From NCBI RefSeq assembly GCF_000421745.1, contig NZ_ATXP01000003.1, forward strand, positions 62,001 to 126,000: DNA of 64,000 bases, written 5' to 3'. Positions 1 to 9,120 of this stretch are shown here, in pieces. Source of the stretch: Nesterenkonia alba DSM 19423 (GTDB lineage: Bacteria; Actinomycetota; Actinomycetes; Actinomycetales; Micrococcaceae). Every line of letters begins with the position of its first letter. The stretch's first letter is position 1. The notes beneath the pieces were generated by a model, which worked only from the letters and a program-made list of their open reading frames with translations, did no database searches and was not told where the DNA came from. The translations under genes and the position numbers were made by a program.

Positions 1-820
1 GCCGGACCGAGGCCGCACCCAGGGGATCCAGGGCGGCCGTGCACATCAGCTCCACCCCCTGAATCTCACCCCCGGGCTCACCGTGCTGGGCTGAGTCACG
101 GTGATGAGGGCTTCGCTCCGTTGCGGGGGCCTGCCACCCGGAGAGGTCCTCCCACAATGCTGGGTCACTCCTGGTGCCGGTGATGGCCTCGGCGAGCGCG
201 GCCAGCACCATCAGCAGTCCGAGGCCGCCGGCGTCGACGACTTCAGCCTCAGTCAGCGGCGGAAGCTGATGTTCGGTACGGCTCAGTGCGGTATGCGCCG
301 CCTGAAGCATGGGCACCATGGCTTCGTAGAGGGCCTGCGGTGCCTCGGGATTCTCCGCGCTGAGGCTGAGCTCCTTGGCCCGGTCACGGGCAGCGTCGAG
401 CACTGAGAGCATGGTGCCGTCCACGGGGTCGGACAGTGCCGCCCAGGTGCGCAGGCTTCCGCGATCCAGAGCTCGGCTCAGACCCGTGAGGCTCAGCCTG
501 GTGCTGCCTCGCAGCGGTTCGGCCAGTCCACAGATCATCACCGCCAGCAGCGTGCCGGAGTTGCCCTGGGCGGTGCTCATCGCCGCGGAGCCTGCCCGGC
601 CGAGCAGTTCGCCGAGGTCCTCTGTGGGGTGCTCCTGAATCGCTGCGCGGCAGGCCCGCACCGTGGTGAGCATATTTGTTCCGGTGTCGGAGTCAGCGAT
701 GGGGAAGACGTTGATCCGGTTCAGCCTTTGGCGATGCTCGCTGAGGGTCTCTTCGGCCAGGGCGAACCACCGGCGCAGCGCCGGTGCTCGGTCCTGCTGT
801 GTGCCTCGGTGTTCTCCCAC
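1..820 (-). CDS. DAK2-domain protein (FakA/YloV-like), partial at window edge
   Basis: The reading frame runs from a GTG at 820 to the left edge without a stop, so the C-terminal part is missing. About 40 residues in is the motif NVFPIADSDTGTNM, which corresponds to the metal/nucleotide-binding signature (usually DGDTGTNM) of the dihydroxyacetone-kinase L (DAK2) fold. It is followed by a GNSGTLL segment, also typical of the fold. In Firmicutes the family member FakA phosphorylates fatty acids with a FakB partner; in Actinobacteria the role is unproven and the gene usually lies before recG, which would be just outside this window. The second motif residue is Ser instead of the usual Gly. The gene starts 11 bases after the upstream LCP gene, so co-transcription is likely. 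Confidence 0.8.
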   Translation of the reverse strand, partial: MGEHRGTQQDRAPALRRWFALAEETLSEHRQRLNRINVFPIADSDTGTNMLTTVRACRAAIQEHPTEDLGELLGRAGSAAMSTAQGNSGTLLAVMICGLAEPLRGSTRLSLTGLSRALDRGSLRTWAALSDPVDGTMLSVLDAARDRAKELSLSAENPEAPQALYEAMVPMLQAAHTALSRTEHQLPPLTEAEVVDAGGLGLLMVLAALAEAITGTRSDPALWEDLSGWQAPATERSPHHRDSAQHGEPGGEIQGVELMCTAALDPLGAASVR

Positions 821-831
821 AGCCGACGAGG

Positions 832-1935
832 TTACCTGCTGAGGTACTCGTCCAGGGTGCCGTCCTTGATTGCTTGGGAGATCTCCTCCATCGCCTGGGG
901 GTCCTGGTGCCAGATCCATTGCCCATCGTCGGAATAGCCGGAGCCGGCCGTGGGCAGGGTGGCGAACTGGATGTTATCGGCCGCGTTACGGTAGCTGAAA
1001 GCGATCGAGGCCGCTGTGGTGGAGTCGAGCTCCTCATCGGTGATGAGGTGCTCAGAGAAGGTGGAGACCATCTCGTGCAGGCGCACGGGATTGGACAGCG
1101 TGGAGGGGCTGGCCGCTTCACTGATAACCCCACGGATGAAGGACTGCTGATTGCGGATACGCTGCAGGTCCCCATCGGGGAAGCTGGAACGGTGCCGGAC
1201 AAAGCTCAGCGCCTCATCGGAGTTCATGTGCTGTTGGCCGGGCTGGAAGGTGTACCCCTCGCCGGTGGTGAACGGCTCCGAGTACGTGGAATTGACCGTC
1301 ACGCCGTCCATCGCGTCGACCAGTCCGGTGAAACCGAGCATGTCGACAGCGGCGATGTGGTCGATGCGCACATCAAACATCTGCTCCACTGTGGCCCAGG
1401 TCAACCAGGGGCCTTCTCCCCCACCGAGAGCCAGGCCGGCATTGACCTTGTGCCAGCCGTAGTCATACGGCAGCTCAACCCAGAGGTCACGTGGGATGGA
1501 GATGACCTGGATGGATTCGCGGTCAGCCGGTAAATGGATCAGCATCATCGTGTCACTGCGGGAGCCACCGGGGACCCGGGGCAAGTCTTCATCTTCCCCG
1601 GATCCGCCTTCGGCATCGGAGCCCAACAGCAGGATGTTCATCGACCCGTCATCCAGCGGGGCGGGGCGGTCCTCTTCAGGGGGGCGCACCGTGTCGGTAC
1701 CGTCAGCCGATTCGGGGAAGTGCCGGACATTGCCGTCATAGGCCCGGGCCAGGGAGAACAGGTAGGCGCCAGCGCCCAATAGCGCGACCATGACCAGGGT
1801 GGCGAAGAGCCCGAGCACTGCCAGCCCGCGGCGTTTGCGGCGGGGGCGGTCGTCGTCGCTGTCGTAGAGGTAGACGGGCCCGTCACCTCCGGGGGGCGAT
1901 CCGGGGGCGGTATGACGAGGGGGCGCTGCCGTCAT
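832..1935 (-). CDS. LCP-family (LytR-CpsA-Psr) cell-wall glycopolymer ligase
   Basis: The protein has 367 residues from the ATG at 1935, which is preceded by AAGGAG about 9 bases upstream; a longer frame upstream lacks such a site. It has a basic cytoplasmic tail rich in Arg/Lys, one membrane segment around residues 35-58 (LAVLGLFATLVMVALLGAG), and an extracellular LCP domain. Conserved LCP features are visible: LLLGSDAEGG, RSDTMMLIHL, ISIPRDLWVEL and LSFVRHR. Family members transfer undecaprenyl-linked glycopolymers (teichoic acid, arabinogalactan or capsule) onto peptidoglycan outside the membrane. It is divergent from the DUF3515 gene. A second LCP gene lies at 37982-39649. Confidence 0.9.
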   Translation of the reverse strand: MTAAPPRHTAPGSPPGGDGPVYLYDSDDDRPRRKRRGLAVLGLFATLVMVALLGAGAYLFSLARAYDGNVRHFPESADGTDTVRPPEEDRPAPLDDGSMNILLLGSDAEGGSGEDEDLPRVPGGSRSDTMMLIHLPADRESIQVISIPRDLWVELPYDYGWHKVNAGLALGGGEGPWLTWATVEQMFDVRIDHIAAVDMLGFTGLVDAMDGVTVNSTYSEPFTTGEGYTFQPGQQHMNSDEALSFVRHRSSFPDGDLQRIRNQQSFIRGVISEAASPSTLSNPVRLHEMVSTFSEHLITDEELDSTTAASIAFSYRNAADNIQFATLPTAGSGYSDDGQWIWHQDPQAMEEISQAIKDGTLDEYLSR

Positions 1936-1999
1936 CGTGGTTCTCCTTGGACTGGGCGCCGATGGCGCAGAAAGGCTGTAGTAGCCCAGAATAGAGCAC

Positions 2000-2515
2000 A
2001 TGCCCGCTGTTTCCGCTGTTTTCCGACCCCCTGCCGTGCGTACCGTCCCGCTGGGGGTTCTCTCCGCGGCGGTGTTGCTCACCGGGTGCACCTCGACGGC
2101 CTCTGTGGAACCGGCACCCGAGGCAGCTCATCCGGATTGCGCCGAGGTGATGCTGTATCTGCCCGAGGAAATCGCCGGACACTCTCAGCGGCCCACCGAT
2201 TCTCAAGCCACCAGTGTGTGGGGTGACCCGGCCGAAGTGGTGCTGCGCTGCGGGGTGGAACCACCTGGCCCCAGCCCCGAGCTATGCGTCTCCGCCGGGG
2301 AGATCGACTGGATGACCATCGAGCTGGAAGACGACGACGCCGACACAGACATCTGGCAGTTGGTCAGCTATGGGCGAGAACCCGCAGTGGAGGTCGTCCT
2401 CGATGTGGCGCAGACGCCGTCGTCGACGGTCATGCTCGAACTCGCCTCCGCCGTGGGCCAGGTGGAGCAGACCCGGGAGTGCACCGAGGTCGAGCAGGAC
2501 ATCAGCGACCCGTAA
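2000..2515 (+). CDS. DUF3515-family lipoprotein
   Basis: The protein has 171 residues. The N-terminus has a hydrophobic stretch ending in LLTGC, a good lipobox with Cys around position 29, so it should be lipid-anchored outside the membrane. The remainder is acidic, with Cys residues in CAEVM, VVLRCGVEP and ELCVSAG that could form disulfides. Composition and length fit DUF3515, an actinobacterial family usually found near ddl, thiL and the DAK2 gene, matching the neighbour at the left edge. Function is unknown. No strong Shine-Dalgarno sequence precedes the ATG; a start a few codons later is possible. Confidence 0.75.
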   Translation: MPAVSAVFRPPAVRTVPLGVLSAAVLLTGCTSTASVEPAPEAAHPDCAEVMLYLPEEIAGHSQRPTDSQATSVWGDPAEVVLRCGVEPPGPSPELCVSAGEIDWMTIELEDDDADTDIWQLVSYGREPAVEVVLDVAQTPSSTVMLELASAVGQVEQTRECTEVEQDISDP

Positions 2516-2552
2516 AAGAACGCGCGTATGCGTGTCCACACCGGCTTCCGCC

Positions 2553-4133
2553 TCAGTGTGCGCGCACCCTCTGGTAGATCTCCGGGGCTTCAGCGTCGTA
2601 GACCCGGGCTCCGATCCGGATCCCGGCGGCGAAGAGGGCCGCTGCCTTCGTCAGTGCCACCACGGTGTAGACCCCCAGCCACACCGAGGAGTCGGTGAAG
2701 AACCAGGTCAGCAGCAAGACGATATCTGGGATCATCACCACCGCGGAGAAGAGCATAGTGACGGTCTGGATCACAAAGACCCGCCCGGCAGCCCCCTGAG
2801 GCTGTTTGAAGGGCGACTCCCCCGGTTTCGGCACCGGGTAGACGGTCTTGGCAGAGAACACCACGGCCAGACCCAGCACGGAGAAGAAGATACTGAGGCT
2901 GAGCACGATCATTACCAGCGCCTGGGTGGCGGTGCCGATGAAAACCATAGGGATCCCTGCGGCGAGCAACACCGCGGGAACACCGATCACGCATACCGCC
3001 ACAGCTCGGCCGAGGCGATCCGCCTGACCGCTGAGGCCGCTGGTGACATGCAGAGCGAAGGCGGTGTGGTCATAGGAAATATCGGCCGAGGCCTGGTAAC
3101 TGATCATCCAGGCAACCAGTGGCCCGATGATGTAGAGCAACCAGTCCATCTGAGTCTGCCAGGACATGAACAGTGCCAGAACGATCATCGCCGGGATCAG
3201 TGCCAGGGCTCCCCCGTAGCGGGCGTCCCGGATCCAGTAGATCAGCTGGCGTGCAGCCACTGCCCCCACCGGTGATCCCGGGAAACGGCCCAGCAGCCCG
3301 AGACGGGCTTGCCTGGTGCGGGAAGAGCCCGTGGAGGCAGAGGCGGGCTTCTCCGTGACCCGGATCAGGGCCATTTTGGTGACCCAGAGGGCGGCGACTG
3401 CTGTCAGGACCACGATGCCCAGCCTCAGTGCGGCCAGTCCCCAGTCACCCTCGGCAACGTCATGGGGCAGAGCGTAAACGGCTCCGAGCGGAGTGAAGGC
3501 GGTGACCGCCGCAATCTCCTCGGCAAGGTCGGAGAGTGTGTCGACGGTGATGATGACCCCCTGCATCAGCGGGTAGGCGGTCAAGGCAGCGCACATCCCC
3601 ACGATCGCCAGCAGGTTCCGGAACCGGGAACCGGACAGCCAGGCCGCTGACGCGGCGGAAGCCGCCTGATTGACCAGAGCGCACAGCACAAAGGCGACCG
3701 GGGTCGTAAGCACCGCGACGATCAGAGTCACCGCCGAGGCTCGCCACAGCAGCACTTGGCCGACCAGGAACACGACAGTGAAAATTCCCAATAGGGACAC
3801 CGCGCTGCTGAGGGTCAAACCCAGCATCAACTCTCGCCGTGGAATCCCGTAGGGGATGAACTGCTTGGGGTCCATCAACGGGTCTCCCAGCAGCACCGGG
3901 AGCACAATCCACAGCAACGTCATCACGCTACCCAGCAGCACCGCCGTGGCGAAACGCAGCTGCGGGTCGGCCCCACCAGAACCCTGCATCACCTGCGCCA
4001 CCCCGGCGGAGATGAGAGCGACGAAGCCATAGAGGCCGCCGATCATGGTCCCGACGATGATCCAGGCACTGTTGGAGAAAGTATTACCGAACAGCTTCAG
4101 CTTCAGCCGGATGAACGTCACACTCGAAGCCAC
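2553..4133 (-). CDS. ABC transporter permease (multi-spanning, ABC-2-like)
   Basis: The protein has 526 residues from a GTG preceded by GAGAGG. It is very hydrophobic, with roughly 12 potential membrane segments and no nucleotide-binding motifs. Its start overlaps the end of the ATPase gene by 16 bases, so the two are translationally coupled and form one transporter. The overall pattern (long polytopic permease, single ATPase, no binding protein) indicates an exporter. The substrate cannot be read from sequence. The gene converges on the DUF3515 gene with a 37-base gap. Confidence 0.85.
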   Translation of the reverse strand: MASSVTFIRLKLKLFGNTFSNSAWIIVGTMIGGLYGFVALISAGVAQVMQGSGGADPQLRFATAVLLGSVMTLLWIVLPVLLGDPLMDPKQFIPYGIPRRELMLGLTLSSAVSLLGIFTVVFLVGQVLLWRASAVTLIVAVLTTPVAFVLCALVNQAASAASAAWLSGSRFRNLLAIVGMCAALTAYPLMQGVIITVDTLSDLAEEIAAVTAFTPLGAVYALPHDVAEGDWGLAALRLGIVVLTAVAALWVTKMALIRVTEKPASASTGSSRTRQARLGLLGRFPGSPVGAVAARQLIYWIRDARYGGALALIPAMIVLALFMSWQTQMDWLLYIIGPLVAWMISYQASADISYDHTAFALHVTSGLSGQADRLGRAVAVCVIGVPAVLLAAGIPMVFIGTATQALVMIVLSLSIFFSVLGLAVVFSAKTVYPVPKPGESPFKQPQGAAGRVFVIQTVTMLFSAVVMIPDIVLLLTWFFTDSSVWLGVYTVVALTKAAALFAAGIRIGARVYDAEAPEIYQRVRAH

Positions 4134-4885
4134 TGCAATTCCTCTCCAGCGGCCTCGGCTCCCACCAGTTCCACGAACCGAGTTTCGAGATCACTGTCCC
4201 CACGCACCTGATCCACTGTGCCGGTGGCCAGCAGCTGGCCAGCAGCGATGATGCCCACATGCGAACACATCCGCTGCACGAGGTCCATCACGTGAGAGGA
4301 GAGGATGACTGTGCCACCGGATTCGACGTAGTTATCGAGCAGTCCACGGATGGTACGGGCTGAGACCGGGTCCACGGCTTCAAAGGGTTCATCGAGAACC
4401 AGCAACTCCGGAGCGTGCACCATGGCCGTGGCCAGGTGGACCTTCTTCGTCATCCCTGCGGAGTAGTCCTGGACGAGTTTTCCGGCGGCCTCGGACAATC
4501 CCAACACCCGCAGCAGGTCACGGGTGCGCTCTTCGACGAGATCCCGGTCCATGCCCCGTAGCAGGCCCGAGTAGACCACCAACTGGTAGCCGGTGAGTTT
4601 CTGGAACAACTGGACCCCGTCAGCGAGGACACCCATGTGCTGTTTGGCCTCGGTGGGTTGCTGCCACACATCGATGCCGGCAACCTCGGCGCGGCCGGCA
4701 TCGGGCCTCAATAACCCGGTGGCCATGGATAACGTGGTCGTCTTCCCCGCCCCGTTAGGACCCACAAAGCCATAAAAGGAACCGCGCGGGATCTCCATGG
4801 ACAGCTGGTCAACAGCCACCCGATTGCCGAATCGTTTGCTCAGCCCGCTCAGACGCAGGGCCGGCGTTGATGCTGTGTCCTCCAT
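4118..4885 (-). CDS. ABC transporter ATP-binding protein
   Basis: This 255-residue ATPase has all expected motifs in order: Walker A GPNGAGKTTT near residue 40, the ABC signature YSAGMTKKVHLA, Walker B LLVLDEPFEAVD, and the H-loop VILSSHVMD. The tyrosine-start signature and short length resemble exporters of the drug/bacteriocin type. It pairs with the overlapping permease gene. The start ATG lies 23 bases downstream of the peroxiredoxin stop at 4909, so it may be read in the same transcript. Confidence 0.92.
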   Translation of the reverse strand: MEDTASTPALRLSGLSKRFGNRVAVDQLSMEIPRGSFYGFVGPNGAGKTTTLSMATGLLRPDAGRAEVAGIDVWQQPTEAKQHMGVLADGVQLFQKLTGYQLVVYSGLLRGMDRDLVEERTRDLLRVLGLSEAAGKLVQDYSAGMTKKVHLATAMVHAPELLVLDEPFEAVDPVSARTIRGLLDNYVESGGTVILSSHVMDLVQRMCSHVGIIAAGQLLATGTVDQVRGDSDLETRFVELVGAEAAGEELQWLRV

Positions 4886-4908
4886 AGTTCACCACCCTAG
4901 GGGTGAAC

Positions 4909-5433
4909 TCAGCGGAACTCGTCCATCTCAGGGGTGATCTCTGCGGCCAGTCGTTCCAGCTGAGCGATAGTCTCGGGGAGGCTGCGCGCCTGGCGGAGTT
5001 CTGCGGCGATGATGTGTCGGATACGGTGCTCGGCATCGAGGAGGAAGCTCGTCCGCAGAGGAGCCCCGGTGGTGGTGTTGAAGACCCCGAAGGACCGAGC
5101 GGTGGCCCCGTGGGGCCAGAAATCGGACAACAGGTGCAGCCCATCAGGCACGGCGTGCTCGGCGGCGAAGGCGCGCAGCGTGTGGACCGAGTCGCAGGAG
5201 ACCGCCAACACCTCAGCCGGAATGGCACACAGCTGCGGCCATGCACTGACCACGGCCTCCACTTCTGAGGTGCACACCCGGGAGAACGCAAAGGGGTAGA
5301 ACATCACCAATACCGGAGCCCCACTCAGACGGCTGAGCTCGACAGTCTCACCGTACTGATTGCGTAAGTGCACCACCGGCGCCGGTTGCCCGTGCATCCC
5401 CGGAAAGCCAGCCGGATCGAGTTCTCCGCTCAC
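4909..5433 (-). CDS. AhpE-like one-Cys peroxiredoxin
   Basis: The 174-residue thioredoxin-fold protein carries YPFAFSRVCTSE with peroxidatic Cys54; the AhpE family usually shows PFAFTGVCTGE. Other Cys residues (69, 80) exist but are not in a standard resolving position. It would reduce peroxides using a low-molecular-weight thiol or redoxin. The start is GTG, 5 bases after the DUF3052 stop. Peroxiredoxin, DUF3052 and aceE adjacency is conserved in Actinobacteria (ahpE near aceE in mycobacteria), which supports the assignment. Confidence 0.87.
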   Translation of the reverse strand: MSGELDPAGFPGMHGQPAPVVHLRNQYGETVELSRLSGAPVLVMFYPFAFSRVCTSEVEAVVSAWPQLCAIPAEVLAVSCDSVHTLRAFAAEHAVPDGLHLLSDFWPHGATARSFGVFNTTTGAPLRTSFLLDAEHRIRHIIAAELRQARSLPETIAQLERLAAEITPEMDEFR

Positions 5434-5438
5434 CAGCT

Positions 5439-5918
5439 TTAGAAGGTCTTCCGATGCACCAACCTGGTGGCCGACCAGTGCGGGCTGACCCCGGCGGTGG
5501 TCGTCACGTGCAGCCCCGCATTCGGTGCCGCATCCTGGATTTCCACGGGAGCGATGTAGCCCTCTCTGCCCTTACGCGGAGTCAGCAACCACACCACTCC
5601 GGAGTCATCCAGGGTGGTCAGCGCATCCACCAAGGCGTCGGTGAGGTCGTCGTCGCCCTCGCGGAACCAGAGCAACACCGCGTCGACGACTTCCTGTTCG
5701 TCCTCGTCGATGAGAGGTTCCTCCAGTGCCCGCTCCAGGGCATCGCGGAAGTCCTCATCGACGTCGTCGTCGACACCGATCTCCTGGACCAGCGAGTCCG
5801 GCGTGAGGTCGAGCTCAGCGAGGAGCTCAGTGTCTCCCACCACGTTGGTGTGGGGGTCGTGTGCGTTCCCGGCAGGTGCCTGGGCGTCCTTTCCTGATTT
5901 TTCCAGTGACTGTGCCAC
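5439..5918 (-). CDS. DUF3052-family protein
   Basis: The protein has 159 residues if it starts at the GTG at 5918. A longer frame to 6041 would run into the aceE leader and is unlikely. The core has the DUF3052 pattern: LVQEIGVDDDVDEDFRDALERALEEPLIDEDEQEVVDAVLLW split over an acidic region, followed by a VVWLLTPRKGREGYIAP segment. Function is unknown. A GGGAGG lies only one base before the chosen GTG, too close for a normal ribosome site, so the start could be the GTG three codons upstream or a leaderless start. The perfect palindrome CCACGTTACGTGG lies immediately upstream (5924-5936). Confidence 0.75.
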   Translation of the reverse strand: MAQSLEKSGKDAQAPAGNAHDPHTNVVGDTELLAELDLTPDSLVQEIGVDDDVDEDFRDALERALEEPLIDEDEQEVVDAVLLWFREGDDDLTDALVDALTTLDDSGVVWLLTPRKGREGYIAPVEIQDAAPNAGLHVTTTAGVSPHWSATRLVHRKTF

Positions 5919-5923
5919 GCCTC

Positions 5924-5936
5924 CCACGTTACGTGG
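5924..5936. promoter_or_regulatory. 13-base perfect palindrome in DUF3052/aceE divergent region
   Basis: CCACGTTACGTGG is a perfect inverted repeat with a single central base. It lies 6 bases from the chosen DUF3052 start and about 110 bases from aceE. The position suits an operator for a dimeric repressor, but no regulator can be named. Confidence 0.3.
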
Positions 5937-6043
5937 ATTTGGCTCACCGCGTGAAGTACGACACTGAATGAAGGTGCAGCACAGCGAAGCGGTAGAGTGG
6001 CGGCAAACGGCCGACCCCCTCTCGAGAAAGGTGCCCACCACCC

Positions 6044-8770
6044 ATGAGCGCTGGCGAAGAGACCTCCCACATCCGCAGCGGGCTGACCAACCAGTTGCCC
6101 GATATCGACCCCGAGGAGACCTCCGAGTGGCTGGAATCCTTCGACCAGCTCGTCGAGGTCCACGGCACTGAGCGGGCCGAATACATCATCCGCACCCTGC
6201 TGCAGCGGGCCGGGGCGAAGTCCATCGAAGTACCGATGGTCACCACCACTGACTACGTCAACACCATCCCTGTGGACCAGGAGCCCGAATTCCCCGGAGA
6301 TGAGGAACTGGAGCGTCGCTACCGCCGCATTCTGCGTTGGAACGCCGCGATCATGGTGCACCGTGCCCAGCGGGAAGGGATCGCCGTGGGGGGCCACATT
6401 TCCTCCTACGCCGGTGTAGCCACCCTCTATGAAGTGGGTCTGAATCACTTCTTCCGTGGCCAGGACCACCCCGGCGGCGGTGACCAGGTCTTCTTCCAGG
6501 GACACTCCTCCCCCGGTAACTATTCGCGGGCCTACCTGGAGGGGCGTCTGACCGAGGAGCACCTCGACGGGTTCCGCCAGGAAGTCTCCAAAGCACCCCA
6601 CGGACTGAGCTCCTATCCGCATCCGCGTCTGATGCCTGAGTTCTGGCAGTTCCCCACCGTCTCCATGGGCCTGGGACCGATGAACGCGATCTACCAGGCG
6701 CAGTTCAACCGCTACCTGCACAACCGAGGCATCAAGGACACCTCCGATCAGAACGTATGGGCCTTCCTCGGCGACGGGGAGATGGATGAACCCGAGTCCC
6801 GCGGTCTGCTGCAGTTGGCGGCCAATGAGAAGCTGGACAACTTGCACTTTGTCATCAACTGCAACCTGCAGCGGCTCGACGGTCCGGTCCGCGGCAACGG
6901 AAAAATCGTCCAGGAACTTGAGGCGTTCTTCCGCGGGGCTGGCTGGAACGTCATTAAGGTTCTCTGGGGTCGGGAGTGGGACTCCCTGCTGGAGAAGGAC
7001 GACGACGGCGAGCTCGTCCGCATCATGAACGAAACCCTCGACGGCGACTACCAGACCTACAAAGCCGAATCCGGTGAATTCGTCCGGGAACACTTCTTCG
7101 GCCGGTCACAGAAGACCAAGGAAATGGTCGCCGATATGTCCGATGAGGACATCTGGAATCTCAAGCGCGGTGGCCACGACTACCACAAAGTCTTCGCCGC
7201 CTACCAGGCCGCAGTGGAGACCCAGGGCAAGCCCACAGTGATCCTCGCCCAGACGGTCAAAGGCTACGGACTGGGCCCCAGCTTCGAGGGACGCAATGCG
7301 ACCCACCAGATGAAGAAGCTGACCGTCGATGACCTCAAGCGCTTCCGAGACACTCTGCGGATCCCGATCAGCGACGAGCAGATCGAGGCCGATCCCTACA
7401 ACGTCCCCTACTACCACCCCGGTGAGGACGCCGAAGAGATCCGGTACATGGCCGAGCGTCGCAAGCAGCTCGGTGGTCCGCTGCCCGAGCGTCGGGTGCC
7501 GCGCAACACCCTGCAACTGCCGGGTGAAAAAGCCTATGCCGCGGCGAAGAAGGGCTCGGGGAAGCAGAAGGCAGCCACCACGATGGCTTTTGTCCGGCTG
7601 CTGAAAGACCTCATGCGGGACAAGGAAATCGGCCAGCGCATTGTGCCGATCGTTCCGGATGAAGCCCGGACCTTCGGGATGGATTCCTTCTTCCCCACCG
7701 CAAAGATCTACAACCCCAAGGGACAGAACTACATCTCCGTGGACCGGGAGCTGATGCTCTCCTACAAGGAGTCGCCGCAGGGACAGCTCTTGCACCCAGG
7801 GATCAACGAGGCCGGCGCCACCGCGGCATTCACCGCCGCCGGCACCAGCTACGCCACCCACGGCGAGCCGATGATCCCCATTTACATCTTCTACTCCATG
7901 TTCGGCTTCCAGCGCACTGGGGACTCCTTCTGGGCGGCAGCCGATCAGATGGCCCGCGGGTTCATCATCGGCGCCACCGCCGGGCGGACCACGCTCACCG
8001 GTGAGGGACTGCAGCACGCTGATGGGCATTCCCCGCTGCTGGCCTCCACCAACCCGGCGGTGAAGCACTTCGATCCCGCGTACGGATACGAGATCGCCCA
8101 CATCATCGAAAAGGGCCTCTACGAGATGTACGGGGATCACGACGGCGACCACAACGTCATGTACTACCTCACGGTGTACAACGAGCCGGTCACCCAACCG
8201 GCCGAGCCGGAGAACGTCGACGTCGAAGGCATCACCCGAGGCATCTACAAGCTCTCATCCTCGGACGCCGAAGGCCCCAAGGCCCAACTGCTGGCTTCCG
8301 GTGTGGCGGTGCCGTGGGCCCTGGAGGCACAGCAACTGCTCGCCGAAGACTGGGGGGTCAGTGCCGATGTGTGGAGCGTGACGAGCTGGAACGAGCTACG
8401 CCGCGATGCTCTGCAGGTGGAGCAGGCGGCCATGCTGGACCCCGAGCGGGAACCGGAGGTGCCGTTCGTGACGCGCCAGCTGGAGGGTGCTGAAGGGCCG
8501 ATCATCGCCTCGAGTGACTATCTGGCCGCAGTACCCGACCAGATCCGACAGTTCGTGCCCAATGAGTTCGCCACCCTGGGTGCAGACGGCTTCGGTTTCT
8601 CCGACACCCGCCCCGCGGCACGGCGGCATTTCAAGATCGATGCGCACTCGATGGTGGTCCGCACCTTGCAGATGCTGGGTAAGAACAAGAAGGCCGCACA
8701 GGCAATGGAGCAGTACCGACTCTCCGATGTCAACGCCGGCACCTCAGGGGAAGAGGGCGGCGACGCCTGA
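6044..8770 (+). CDS. aceE: Pyruvate dehydrogenase E1 component, homodimeric AceE type
   Basis: The 908-residue protein is the thiamine-diphosphate-dependent E1 that decarboxylates pyruvate and acetylates the lipoyl E2, feeding acetyl-CoA to the nearby fatty-acid operon and the TCA cycle. The length matches the usual ~890-920 of AceE. The ThDP/Mg motif is clear around residues 245-285: [10 protein letters not shown] followed by [19 protein letters not shown]. Also present are [24 protein letters not shown], and [17 protein letters not shown] in the C-terminal half. GAAAGG precedes the ATG by about 11 bases. It is transcribed divergently from DUF3052. Confidence 0.97.
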   Translation: MSAGEETSHIRSGLTNQLPDIDPEETSEWLESFDQLVEVHGTERAEYIIRTLLQRAGAKSIEVPMVTTTDYVNTIPVDQEPEFPGDEELERRYRRILRWNAAIMVHRAQREGIAVGGHISSYAGVATLYEVGLNHFFRGQDHPGGGDQVFFQGHSSPGNYSRAYLEGRLTEEHLDGFRQEVSKAPHGLSSYPHPRLMPEFWQFPTVSMGLGPMNAIYQAQFNRYLHNRGIKDTSDQNVWAFLGDGEMDEPESRGLLQLAANEKLDNLHFVINCNLQRLDGPVRGNGKIVQELEAFFRGAGWNVIKVLWGREWDSLLEKDDDGELVRIMNETLDGDYQTYKAESGEFVREHFFGRSQKTKEMVADMSDEDIWNLKRGGHDYHKVFAAYQAAVETQGKPTVILAQTVKGYGLGPSFEGRNATHQMKKLTVDDLKRFRDTLRIPISDEQIEADPYNVPYYHPGEDAEEIRYMAERRKQLGGPLPERRVPRNTLQLPGEKAYAAAKKGSGKQKAATTMAFVRLLKDLMRDKEIGQRIVPIVPDEARTFGMDSFFPTAKIYNPKGQNYISVDRELMLSYKESPQGQLLHPGINEAGATAAFTAAGTSYATHGEPMIPIYIFYSMFGFQRTGDSFWAAADQMARGFIIGATAGRTTLTGEGLQHADGHSPLLASTNPAVKHFDPAYGYEIAHIIEKGLYEMYGDHDGDHNVMYYLTVYNEPVTQPAEPENVDVEGITRGIYKLSSSDAEGPKAQLLASGVAVPWALEAQQLLAEDWGVSADVWSVTSWNELRRDALQVEQAAMLDPEREPEVPFVTRQLEGAEGPIIASSDYLAAVPDQIRQFVPNEFATLGADGFGFSDTRPAARRHFKIDAHSMVVRTLQMLGKNKKAAQAMEQYRLSDVNAGTSGEEGGDA

Positions 8771-8817
8771 CACATTCGGGGTGTTGAAACCACCCTGAGT
8801 GCTCTGGAGCACCAGCA

Positions 8818-8858
8818 AAATGTCATCGCCGCGCTGTGATGGGGCGCAGATGACATTT
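8818..8858 (+). terminator. Possible aceE terminator hairpin
   Basis: AAATGTCATC at 8818-8827 and GATGACATTT at 8849-8858 form a perfect 10-bp stem around a 21-base loop, 47 bases after the aceE stop. There is no strong U-tract, so it may act as a 3'-end stabiliser or a factor-assisted terminator. The stem is AT-rich compared with its surroundings. Confidence 0.55.
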
Positions 8859-8981
8859 AAGAGGTGCGGTCCGGCGTCGTGAGTTGATCCTGCACCCGCG
8901 ATGTGTCATGTCCGCAGGAGACGGCAGGTCGGCCCAGGCCAGGTCGGATGAGAGCCTGCGGGGAGTCTCCCGCGCAGGGGG

Positions 8982-9120
8982 GGGACGACACGATGCCCTC
9001 CCGGTCGGTGAGCGCGACGGCGAGGCGACTCTCCCCCCGCGGCGGGACGACACCATGCTCGCCCGGTCAGTGGGCGCGACGGCGAGGCGACTCTCCCCCG
9101 CGGCGGGACTACACCGTGCG
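8982..9120. repeat. Two tandem 61-62-base repeats plus a partial third copy at the fabF end
   Basis: Unit 1 (8982-9043) and unit 2 (9044-9104) are direct tandem copies that differ at a handful of bases. Both begin GGGACGACAC and share GCGCGACGGCGAGGCGACTC near the middle, then CCCCGCGGC. A partial third copy, GGGACTACACCGTGCG (9105-9120), covers the fabF stop codon. Just upstream, 8956-8977 can fold into a GC-rich hairpin (CTGCGGGG / CCCGCGCAG with one bulge). The 338-base aceE-fabF gap (8771-9108) otherwise holds only the 8818-8858 hairpin; no gene is evident. Confidence 0.8.

Noticed and set aside
832-1935. The two LCP genes as a recent duplication
   Set aside because: They differ in membrane topology, length and sequence; they are different LCP subfamilies.
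831-2091. Longer start for the first LCP gene (419 residues)
   Set aside because: The extra N-terminal part crosses the DUF3515 gene start, while the ATG at 1935 has an excellent ribosome site.
5618-7093. 491-codon open frame opposite aceE
   Set aside because: Antisense to a clearly conserved gene; long shadow frames are expected at this GC content.
8982-9104. Possible CRISPR array
   Set aside because: The units are 61-62 bases, directly adjacent without spacers, and only two are complete; no cas gene is nearby.
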